Shown: piece by piece, positions 1 to 6,038 of the stretch
How the letters are laid out: the number at the start of each line of letters is the position of its first letter
How positions within the stretch are numbered: the first letter of the stretch is position 1
NCBI RefSeq assembly: GCF_900496975.1
Contig: NZ_UFQC01000005.1
Span: 124,001 to 188,000, forward strand
Source of the DNA: Achromobacter veterisilvae
GTDB lineage: Bacteria > Pseudomonadota > Gammaproteobacteria > Burkholderiales > Burkholderiaceae_B
Direction: 5' to 3'
Length of the DNA: 64,000 bases
Made by a program: the position numbers and the translations under genes
Notes under the pieces: generated by a model
What the model saw: the letters and a program-made list of their open reading frames with translations, nothing else
Told to the model about the DNA's origin: nothing
Database searches by the model: none

Positions 1-398
1 CAGTTGCCCATCAGCTCGGAAAACGGCAGGACGCACACGAGCGAGTCTTCCAGGGCGATGGCGTCGCTGGTGTGCGTGCCGGTTTCGATGGCGTCCAGCC
101 CGAGCAGGGCGCCCGCGACGGGGAATGCCGTGATCTGTTCCAGGCCCGATGGATTGGTGCTGCGGACCTTCACGGACCCGGAGCGCAGCCGGTACAGGTT
201 CTGCAAGGCATCGCCCGCCCGGTAAATGGCTTCTCCCTGGCGGATCGGCCGCCGCGCGCGGAAGGCCGGGGCCGCCGGCAAGGCGTCTTCGTCCCGGATC
301 GCGCGGCAGACGCGCGCCAGGGGACATGCGGCGCAGTCGCCTGGCGCCGCCGCGGGCGGCGGCGATGCGTGGTGGGGGGATGCGAAGAGGATTTCCAT
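1..398 (-). CDS. FNR/CRP-family oxygen-responsive regulator, C-terminus outside window
   Basis: This is the N-terminal 132 codons of a CRP/FNR-family transcription factor; the DNA-binding half lies beyond the left edge. Near the N-terminus is CAACPLARVC, a C-x2-C-x5-C cluster with the spacing of E. coli FNR Cys20, 23 and 29. A fourth cysteine sits in SLVCVLPF, at the FNR Cys122 position, so all four [4Fe-4S] ligands are present. The middle part matches a cyclic-nucleotide-binding-like beta roll (GEAIYRAGDALQNLYRLRSG). ATG at 398 has GAGG about 7 bases upstream. It is the last minus-strand gene of a run that includes the kinase, regulator, CBS and stress genes. FNR-like boxes in this window are its plausible targets. 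FNR versus ANR or Btr cannot be settled without the C-terminus. Confidence 0.88.
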   Translation of the reverse strand, partial: MEILFASPHHASPPPAAAPGDCAACPLARVCRAIRDEDALPAAPAFRARRPIRQGEAIYRAGDALQNLYRLRSGSVKVRSTNPSGLEQITAFPVAGALLGLDAIETGTHTSDAIALEDSLVCVLPFSELMGN

Positions 399-539
399 GG
401 CCGCGCCTCGCGATGTCGGACAGTCCCGGGACCGGCGCCGGACAGGCATTGCCCGCGATACGCCGGTTCCTGGAAGCAGTATGCGTGGCCGGCAAGCGCC
501 GCGCTATCAGCGCAACCCGCCGGATTTTCGCTGTAATCG

Positions 540-564
540 CCTACGGCTGTAGGAAATTTCCTAC
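540..564. promoter_or_regulatory. Nested palindromes upstream of the FNR-type gene
   Basis: The 189-base gap between the response-regulator stop and the FNR-type gene holds a perfect 16-bp palindrome, GTAGGAAATTTCCTAC (549-564). Its left arm is shared with a second inverted repeat, CCTAC-GGCT-GTAGG (540-553). Three GTAGG/CCTAC half-sites in 25 bases look like a cooperative operator. The form TAGGA-N4-TCCTA resembles sites bound by NarL/FixJ-family regulators, such as the NreC-type TAGGG-N4-CCCTA. The adjacent response regulator is therefore a candidate ligand, but this is inference. Confidence 0.45.
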
Positions 565-587
565 GCTGCGCGGCCGGCGCCGGTGGC

Positions 588-1241
588 TCAGAGGTCGGGG
601 GCATCCTGTTCATCGACCAGGCGGTGCCTGATCGCGTAGCGGACCAGGTCCGCCTGATTGCGCAAGTGCATCTTGACGAGGATGCGGCTTTTGTAGGTGC
701 TGATGGTCTTGACGCTCAGGAACAGGAGCCTGGCGATGTCCGAATTGTTCAGGCCGGAAGCCAGATGCCGGAATACCGACAGCTCTCGGTCCGACAGCAA
801 CAGATGGGGCAGGGAATCGGCATCGCCGTGCCGTTCAAAGGCGATGTTCTCCGCCAGGGACCGGCTCAGATAGCGGCCGCCGCCAGCGACCTTCCGGACC
901 GCCTCCACCAGCTCTTCGGCGGCGCTGTCCTTGGTCAGATAGCCGGCCGCGCCCGCCTTGATCGCGCGCACTGCGTATTGCTGTTCGCCATGCATGGTAA
1001 GGACCAGGATCGGCAGTTTCGGATGTTCATTCCTGATCTGGCGGATCAGGTCCACGCCATCCCGGCCCGGCATGGACATGTCCAGCACCAGCAGGTCCCA
1101 AGGCCGCCGGGCCAGCAGTTCCAATGCCTCGGCGCCGTTGCCGGCCTCGCCCTCGACCGAAATGTCGCCGGCATGCTCCAGCAGGCGCCGCAGCCCCGCG
1201 CGCAGCAAGGTATGGTCGTCCGCCAGCATGACGGCAATCAC
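588..1241 (-). CDS. NarL/FixJ-family response regulator
   Basis: This is a 217-residue two-component response regulator. The receiver domain (about 1-120) shows the acidic pair ADDH (residues 7-10), the phosphoacceptor Asp54 in LVLDMSMPG and the conserved Lys in YLTKDSA. A LuxR-type HTH follows (about 150-212: LSDRELSVFRHLASGL, SVKTISTYKSRI). I chose the GTG at 1241 because it forms a GTGA overlap with the stop of the upstream kinase gene, implying translational coupling. An in-frame ATG at 1230 would remove four residues and leave the acidic pocket intact. Partnership with the kinase is inferred from the overlap. The gene lies in a minus-strand run of stress genes ending in an FNR-type regulator. 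Confidence 0.93.
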   Translation of the reverse strand: MIAVMLADDHTLLRAGLRRLLEHAGDISVEGEAGNGAEALELLARRPWDLLVLDMSMPGRDGVDLIRQIRNEHPKLPILVLTMHGEQQYAVRAIKAGAAGYLTKDSAAEELVEAVRKVAGGGRYLSRSLAENIAFERHGDADSLPHLLLSDRELSVFRHLASGLNNSDIARLLFLSVKTISTYKSRILVKMHLRNQADLVRYAIRHRLVDEQDAPDL

Positions 1242-2386
1242 GGTGCGCCCCAGGGCGATTCGGGGGGCTGGGCCGGCATGCGGACCTGCAGACGGAAGCC
1301 GCCCTTCTTCCGCGTGTGGATGGTGACCTCCCCGTTGAGCAGCCGGACACGCTCGCGTATGCCTTGCAGTCCCAGCGACAAAGGCAGTTTCTTCGCCAGG
1401 CTTTCGGGCGCCGCGCCCACGCCGTTGTCCTGGACGGTCAGTTCGCACTGCGACTCCGTGCAGTGCAGCCGTAGCGAAACCTTGCTCGCCTGGGCATGCT
1501 TGGCGATATTGGTGAGCGCCTCCTGGACGATCCGGAACAAGGTGGTGGCGACGGGTTTGGAGGGTTCCGCGTTGCCGATCGATATCTCGGCCTCGGTGTC
1601 GATGCCGTACCGCGATACGAAATCCGCCACCAGCCATTCGCCGGCCGCGGCCAGGCCCAGATCGTCCAGCATGACCGGCCTCAGATCGGAGGCGATGCGC
1701 CGCAGCGAGGCGAAGGTCTTTTTTATCAGGCGCCGCATGGCGCGCACGCGTGCGCGCGCTTCGGCGTCGCCCGGCGGGCAGCCGGCTTCCAGTTGGGAAA
1801 GCTCCATGGTCAACGCCGTCAAGGTCTGGCCCAGGTCGTCGTGCAGCTCGCGGGCAATATGCTTCTTTTCCTGTTCGCGCACGTGCAGCAATGCATTGGA
1901 GAGCCGGGTGAGTTCGTCGCGGGAGGCCCGCAAGGCCTGGTCGACCCGCTGCCGTTCGGTGATGTCCCGCAGGAATACGGAGAGGAATACGCCGGCCTCG
2001 GACCGCGTCTGGGAAATGGAGGCCTCCATGGGAAATTCCTCGCCGTTCGATCGCAGGCCCCACAGCGGGCCGCCCAGGCCCATCTGCCGGTCGGACATGC
2101 CGGTATCCTTGAAGCGGCTGACGTGCCTGGCATGGGCGGCGCGGAAGCGCGCCGGGATGAGGATGTCCAGGCTCGCGCCGATGGCCTGGTCGGCGCCGCA
2201 CAGGAAGACGCGTTCGGCCGCCGGATTGAACATCACGATGCGCTGGCGCTCGTCTATCGTGATGATCGGTTCGGTGGCGGACTGGATGATGTCGAGCAGG
2301 GGCGGCGCGCTGAGCGGATGCTTCATTGCGGGAACGTGCGATGTGCCGATGTCGCCTGGTTCGGATGACGACTCATTGCAGCACAC
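1238..2386 (-). CDS. PAS-domain sensor histidine kinase (HisKA_3 type)
   Basis: This is a 382-residue kinase without predicted membrane segments: PAS domain about 28-143 (DIIQSATEPIITIDERQRIV to FLRDITERQ), HisKA_3 dimerisation region with phosphoacceptor His182 in ARELHDDLGQTL, and HATPase_c with EALTNIAKHA (N box) and DNGVG. In the PAS domain, His85 and Arg91 align with the heme-ligand His200 and propionate-contacting Arg206 of Bradyrhizobium FixL (same 6-residue spacing), while FixL's distal Arg220 appears replaced by Gly. A heme is possible but unproven, because many PAS domains keep this pattern. The start is uncertain: ATG at 2326 (residue 21) is an alternative and neither has a strong Shine-Dalgarno sequence. 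The stop overlaps the response-regulator start. Confidence 0.9.
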   Translation of the reverse strand: MCCNESSSEPGDIGTSHVPAMKHPLSAPPLLDIIQSATEPIITIDERQRIVMFNPAAERVFLCGADQAIGASLDILIPARFRAAHARHVSRFKDTGMSDRQMGLGGPLWGLRSNGEEFPMEASISQTRSEAGVFLSVFLRDITERQRVDQALRASRDELTRLSNALLHVREQEKKHIARELHDDLGQTLTALTMELSQLEAGCPPGDAEARARVRAMRRLIKKTFASLRRIASDLRPVMLDDLGLAAAGEWLVADFVSRYGIDTEAEISIGNAEPSKPVATTLFRIVQEALTNIAKHAQASKVSLRLHCTESQCELTVQDNGVGAAPESLAKKLPLSLGLQGIRERVRLLNGEVTIHTRKKGGFRLQVRMPAQPPESPWGAP

Positions 2387-2458
2387 ATTCCCGCGCCAGG
2401 CTACCGGGGCGCGGCGCGGTAATCCAAAAGGGCTAGGGCCCGGCGCCGGGGCGCGGGC

Positions 2459-2980
2459 TCAGTCGATGGCGGGCAGCACGGGGTCGTCCCAGCCCGCGCG
2501 CCCCGCGGCCGCCAGCGTCTGTTCCTTGAAGCGGCAAAGGGATGCATCGCATTCCTCGGCCAGCACGTCGTACTGCTTCAGGAGCAGGATGGAGCGGGGT
2601 TTCGAGCCCGCGAGGGTCGCGATGTCGTCGATGGCGCGAAAGCCCCCATAGCCCGACATGACGCAGATCGCCGAGTAGGCCTTGATCAGCCGGCCCTGGG
2701 TCTTGAGGAAAGCCCGCATGGGAGCCGCCAGCGACCGCAGCCACACCGGCGCGATCAGGACGACATGGTCCAGCTCGTCCAGCGCCGGGCCGTCGTAGCG
2801 GAAGTCGGGGCTGCGCTTGAGCAGGCTGTCGACGACGCAGCGCGCGTCGCCGCCCAGCCCGAATCTGGGCACCGCGTCCCTGACTTCATGGACGGGCCAT
2901 CCGCTCAGGGAGGCCAGGCGTTCGGCGGCCACCCGGGCGGTGCCGGTGCGGGAATAGAAAACGATTCCGATACGGTCCAT
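2459..2980 (-). CDS. Flavodoxin-family protein
   Basis: This 173-residue protein has a flavodoxin fold. The N-terminal strand and phosphate loop, IGIVFYSRTGTARVAAE, match the FMN-phosphate-binding T/S-x-T-G-x-T signature. A second loop, LIAPVWLRSLAAPMRAFL, matches the isoalloxazine-contacting region of flavodoxin/WrbA-like proteins. It probably transfers electrons or reduces small molecules in the cytoplasm; the partner is unknown. It sits 26 bases downstream of the CBS gene and 72 bases upstream of the kinase gene, all on the minus strand, so it likely belongs to the same stress operon. One possibility is supplying electrons at low oxygen, but nothing in the sequence shows the substrate. Confidence 0.82.
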   Translation of the reverse strand: MDRIGIVFYSRTGTARVAAERLASLSGWPVHEVRDAVPRFGLGGDARCVVDSLLKRSPDFRYDGPALDELDHVVLIAPVWLRSLAAPMRAFLKTQGRLIKAYSAICVMSGYGGFRAIDDIATLAGSKPRSILLLKQYDVLAEECDASLCRFKEQTLAAAGRAGWDDPVLPAID

Positions 2981-3006
2981 GGCGGCTTCCTATCGTGTAC
3001 GCGCGC

Positions 3007-3462
3007 TCACGCTTCCTGGGCCAGCAGCGCCCGCAGGATATCGCGCCGGCTGACCACGCCGACCAGCTTGCCGTCGCGGGTGACGGCGACGCGCTTGATG
3101 CCCCGCTTGAGGAGCAGATCGGCGATCTGCGACAAATCCGCGGTTTCCGCCACCGTGATGACCGGGCTGCTCATGACGGTGGCGGCGGTCTGCTCGCCCA
3201 ATTGCAGATTGTGCAGGAATTCCAGGTTCAGCGCCTCTCCTTCGGCCAGTTGCGCAAGCCAATGGTCTATTTTCTTCAGGTGCGAGCTATCCTGCCGCCG
3301 CACCAGGTCGCCTTCGCTGACCAGGCCGATAAGCTGGCCGTCATCGCCCAGCACCATCACGGCGCTGATGCTCCTGTCCAGCATGGCGCGCATGATCTGG
3401 GAAACAGGCGTTCTCGCGTTGACGCAGCAGGGGGCCGGGGTCATGAGGTCGCGCGCGCGCAT
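3007..3462 (-). CDS. CBS-domain pair protein
   Basis: This 151-residue protein consists of two CBS motifs (about 1-60, MRARDLMTPAPCCVNARTPV; about 90-150, VMSSPVITVAETADLSQIAD), which usually bind adenine nucleotides. The start at 3462 is preferred over an ATG 22 codons upstream because GGAGAG lies 5 bases before it and CBS homology begins with RDLMTP. It follows a universal-stress gene in the same direction. A free-standing CBS pair beside Usp and Hsp20 genes parallels hrp1 of the mycobacterial dormancy regulon. It may sense energy charge. The ligand is not visible from sequence. Confidence 0.88.
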   Translation of the reverse strand: MRARDLMTPAPCCVNARTPVSQIMRAMLDRSISAVMVLGDDGQLIGLVSEGDLVRRQDSSHLKKIDHWLAQLAEGEALNLEFLHNLQLGEQTAATVMSSPVITVAETADLSQIADLLLKRGIKRVAVTRDGKLVGVVSRRDILRALLAQEA

Positions 3463-3524
3463 GGTTGCTCTCCGGGGCGCCAGGGGCGCAGTGTTGATGA
3501 TTCGTCGCTTCCGGACCGATCCGG

Positions 3525-3983
3525 TCAAGGCGTCCCGTCGGGGGCGCGCACCAGCAGTACGGGGACATGGGCGCCTCGCAGGATTCCCTCGGCGCTGCTG
3601 CCGAGCACCATGCGGCGCACGCCGCGGCGGCCGTGCGTGCCGATGACGATCAGGTCGGCCTTCCAGGTTTCGGCCTCGGCGATCACGCGCTGCTGCACGG
3701 TCTTGTCCAGGTTTTCATAGAGCACGGTATCCGCGGCGATACCTTGCGCCCGCACCGTGGCCAGCGCCTTTTCCAGGATCTCGGCGCCATTCTTGCGCAG
3801 GAGGTCCAGCAGTTCGCCCGCTTGATAGCTATAGGCGTCCACCGAGAAGGCGAACGAGAGTTCGTCGATGACATGGATCAGCCTCAGCCTGGCGTGGGTC
3901 AACTGCGCCAGCCGTATCGCTTCCGTCAGGCCGAGGTCCGAGGTGTCGCTTCCATCGACGGGTACGAGAATGCGTTGGTACAT
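3525..3983 (-). CDS. Universal stress protein (single UspA domain)
   Basis: This 152-residue UspA-family protein opens with MYQRILVPVDGSDTSDLGL and carries the ATP-binding signature G-x2-G-x9-G-S as GTHGRRGVRRMVLGSS near the C-terminus. It should therefore be an ATP-binding dimeric stress protein in the cytoplasm. AGGAG lies just upstream of the ATG, inside a small inverted repeat (AGGAG-AA-CTCCT) that could fold over the ribosome-binding site. It lies 18 bases downstream of another usp gene and 62 bases before the CBS gene, in the same presumptive operon. The client process is unknown. Confidence 0.9.
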   Translation of the reverse strand: MYQRILVPVDGSDTSDLGLTEAIRLAQLTHARLRLIHVIDELSFAFSVDAYSYQAGELLDLLRKNGAEILEKALATVRAQGIAADTVLYENLDKTVQQRVIAEAETWKADLIVIGTHGRRGVRRMVLGSSAEGILRGAHVPVLLVRAPDGTP

Positions 3984-4001
3984 GAGGAGTTCTCCTGAGG
4001 C

Positions 4002-4427
4002 CTAGTTGATCAGGATGACGGGGATATGGATGGTGTGCAGCACCTTCAGCGTGACCGATCCCAGCAGCAGGCTTCCCGTCGCGCCCAGCCCCCGGGATCC
4101 CATCACGACGTGGTCGCATTGCTGCTCCGTCGCGTAAGCCTTGATCGATTCGGCGATATTGCCGACGCGCAGCGCCGCCTGATAGACGATTCCCGATTTG
4201 TCCAGAACCGCTTTTGCATCGGACAGGGCAGTTTTCGCCTCGTCTTCGTAGTACTCCTGGATGGTCGTCTGATCGACGAAGGCCAGTACCGTTCCGGAAA
4301 CGATGGGAAGCTGCACATTGAGCAGGTGGATGGCGCAAGGGCCGTTTTCTCTGATGTGATCGACCATGTAGCGCACGGCGCGCAGCGAATTGGCCGATCC
4401 GTCGACGGGGACAAGTACGTTTTTCAC
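4002..4427 (-). CDS. Universal stress protein, first gene of the minus-strand stress operon
   Basis: This 141-residue UspA-family protein begins VKNVLVPVDGSANSLRAVRY and ends with the ATP-binding motif GSRGLGATGSLLLGSVTLKVL. The start is GTG at 4427, preceded by GGAGG at good spacing; no ATG lies near the conserved N-terminus. It is the first gene of a minus-strand run (usp, usp, CBS, flavodoxin, kinase, regulator, FNR-type gene) and diverges from hsp20. Its promoter carries an FNR/ANR-like box (4513-4526) centred about 40 bases upstream of the start predicted from CATGAT (4486-4491). That arrangement suggests induction at low oxygen. Confidence 0.9.
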   Translation of the reverse strand: MKNVLVPVDGSANSLRAVRYMVDHIRENGPCAIHLLNVQLPIVSGTVLAFVDQTTIQEYYEDEAKTALSDAKAVLDKSGIVYQAALRVGNIAESIKAYATEQQCDHVVMGSRGLGATGSLLLGSVTLKVLHTIHIPVILIN

Positions 4428-4485
4428 AGCGCCTCCGAGAATGGGACGCCCTGGTTTGCATGGAACGCGCGCAGGGCATGTCTCC

Positions 4486-4526
4486 ATCATGGCGCCGCGG
4501 CCGGCGCCCGAGTTGACGCCGGTCAA
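4486..4526 (-). promoter_or_regulatory. FNR/ANR-like box and -10 for the usp operon
   Basis: TTGAC-GCCG-GTCAA (4513-4526) is a perfect inverted repeat matching the FNR/ANR consensus TTGAT-N4-ATCAA at eight of ten positions, with the symmetric C/G variant. Reading left, a -10-like CATGAT lies at 4491-4486. The box centre is then about 40.5 bases upstream of the predicted start near 4479, the class II activator position for FNR. The binding protein is inferred. Confidence 0.7.
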
Positions 4527-4586
4527 TTTCGCGCCGGTTTTCTTCGGATGGCGGAAAGCGGCCGGATTTTCGTCCCCGTTTTGCGC

Positions 4587-4634
4587 TTGACAAAGGTCAA
4601 CATGGGCGGCGCGCGGCGGAGCAATATGGGATCG
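4587..4634 (+). promoter_or_regulatory. FNR/ANR-like box and -10 for hsp20
   Basis: TTGAC-AAAG-GTCAA (4587-4600) is the second perfect TTGAC-N4-GTCAA inverted repeat in this intergenic region. A -10-like CAATAT lies at 4622-4627, predicting transcription from about 4634, so the box centre sits near -40.5. There is no good -35 hexamer, as expected for a class II FNR-dependent promoter. The two boxes are 74 bases apart centre to centre and serve opposite strands. Confidence 0.7.
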
Positions 4635-4677
4635 AAGGCGGGCCGGTGCCCGCCGCTCATCCGACAAGGAGATAGCC

Positions 4678-5103
4678 ATGCCGCGCTTGACTCAATACAG
4701 CCCCTTTTCCGCCGAACCCTTCGCGGACGTGTTCCAGGCCTTTCTTCGGCCGATCCGGCAGAACGTAGACGACCAGGCGCCCCGGATGGACATCGATGTC
4801 ACCGAGGAAGGGGACAAGTACGTGCTGAAGGCCGAGGTTCCCGGCATCGACAAGAAAGACATCACGGTGGAAATCGACGGGAACACCGTCATGATCTCGG
4901 CCAACAAGGAAAAAAGCAGCGAAGTAAAAGAGGCGGGCAACACGGTCCGCCAGGAAAGGTTCTGGGGGCGAATCCAGCGTTCGGTGTCGCTGGCCAGCCC
5001 GATAGACCAGGCCGCCGCCAAGGCGGCTTGCGAGAACGGCGTGCTCGTCCTGACGCTGCCCAAGGCCGCCGGCAACCGGAACAAGACATTGCAGATCGAA
5101 TGA
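4678..5103 (+). CDS. Hsp20/alpha-crystallin small heat-shock protein
   Basis: This 141-residue ATP-independent holdase has an alpha-crystallin domain from about 35 to 130 (MDIDVTEEGDKYVLKAEVPGI, RFWGRIQRSVSL, ENGVLVLTLPK) and ends in the short tail NKTLQIE with an I-x-I/V-like anchor. AAGGAGA precedes the ATG. It diverges from the usp operon through a region with two FNR-like boxes and no obvious heat-shock sigma-32 promoter, so oxygen rather than heat may be the main cue. It is followed 61 bases later by a tandem universal stress protein, probably in the same transcript. Hsp20 beside Usp genes recalls hspX in mycobacteria. Confidence 0.92.
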   Translation: MPRLTQYSPFSAEPFADVFQAFLRPIRQNVDDQAPRMDIDVTEEGDKYVLKAEVPGIDKKDITVEIDGNTVMISANKEKSSEVKEAGNTVRQERFWGRIQRSVSLASPIDQAAAKAACENGVLVLTLPKAAGNRNKTLQIE

Positions 5104-5164
5104 GGGCCCCGGCGGCGCCGCAACCCATCGCTCCTGAAACTTTTCATTTCCCGCGGAGGCAGCC

Positions 5165-6001
5165 ATGTTTCGCCGCATTGCCGTTCACCTGGATCACGGA
5201 ACCGATACCTTGCGCCGGATCGAGTTTTCCCTGCTGCTGGCCAAGGCGCACGACGCCCACCTCACGGGCATATTCGCCAGCTACATCGCGCCCGGCTACT
5301 TCTACGACGAAGCGGGACTGTGGGTGCGGTCCATGGATATGGCCAGGCAGATCAATGAAAAAGGCCGCAGCGCCGCCCAGACGGCTTTCAGCGAGGCGGC
5401 AAGAGAGGCCGGCGTGTCCGCATCGTGGCGGCAAGGGGAGGGCACGCCGGCCGAATGCGTGGCGAAGCACGCGCGCTGTTCCGACGTGCTCATCGTCAGC
5501 CAGGAGAACACCGACGATATCGACGCCGCGATAGGGAACGATTTCGTGGAGCAGGTGCTGATGTCCGCCGGCCGTCCGGTCATCGTCCTGCCGGCCGCCG
5601 GCACGTTCAAGGGCGTCGGCGCGCGAGTGCTGTACTGCTGGGACCGCGGGCGCGAAGCCGCCCGCGCCCTTGCCGATGCCGCGCCGTTGTTGCGCAATGC
5701 CAATGCGCTCACGGTCCTGACGCTGGACGAAGGCGGAGACGAAGCGTCCGGCCTGGAGGTGCCGTTCGAAGACCTGGCGGCGTACTGCGCCTGCCACGGA
5801 TTTCCCCTGCCCAGGCACGAATTCCGCAGCACGCGGGACACGGACGTGGGCGACGCGATCCTGAGCGCGGCGGCGGACGCCGGCGCCGATCTCATCGTCA
5901 TGGGCGCGTACGGGCACAGCCGCATGCGCCAATGGGTCATGGGCGGCGCGACGCGTTCGCTGCTGGAGGCCATGACGGTGCCGGTGCTGTTTTCCCATTG
6001 A
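5165..6001 (+). CDS. Tandem-type universal stress protein
   Basis: This 278-residue protein has two UspA-like halves. The N-terminal half (1-145, MFRRIAVHLDHGTDTLRR) lacks a clean G-x2-G-x9-G-S motif. The C-terminal half (150-278) carries GAYGHSRMRQWVMGGATRSLL, a good ATP-binding signature, so only one site probably binds nucleotide. GCGGAGG upstream gives a plausible ribosome site. It follows hsp20 in the same direction and is convergent with the ribonucleotide reductase gene. Role: general stress protein, probably cytoplasmic; client unknown. Confidence 0.9.
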   Translation: MFRRIAVHLDHGTDTLRRIEFSLLLAKAHDAHLTGIFASYIAPGYFYDEAGLWVRSMDMARQINEKGRSAAQTAFSEAAREAGVSASWRQGEGTPAECVAKHARCSDVLIVSQENTDDIDAAIGNDFVEQVLMSAGRPVIVLPAAGTFKGVGARVLYCWDRGREAARALADAAPLLRNANALTVLTLDEGGDEASGLEVPFEDLAAYCACHGFPLPRHEFRSTRDTDVGDAILSAAADAGADLIVMGAYGHSRMRQWVMGGATRSLLEAMTVPVLFSH

Positions 6002-6010
6002 CGGTCCGGG

Positions 6011-6036
6011 CGCCGGGGGCTTTCGTGCCCTCGGCG
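6011..6036. terminator. GC-rich hairpin between convergent usp and RNR genes
   Basis: CGCCGGGGGC and GCCCTCGGCG form a 10-bp stem with one mismatch around the loop TTTCGT. It lies in the 37-base gap between the convergent stops. No U-run follows on either strand, so it is at most a weak bidirectional terminator. Confidence 0.4.
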
Positions 6037-6038
6037 CG

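Noticed and set aside
72..631. Plus-strand frames overlapping the FNR-type gene and its upstream gap
   Set aside because: They read opposite to a gene with diagnostic Cys motifs and have no domain content of their own.
4007..4020. TTGATCAGGATGAC as another FNR box
   Set aside because: The second half-site matches three of five bases, and it lies at the 3' end of a usp gene, only about 30 bases before the next start, where read-through from upstream is expected.
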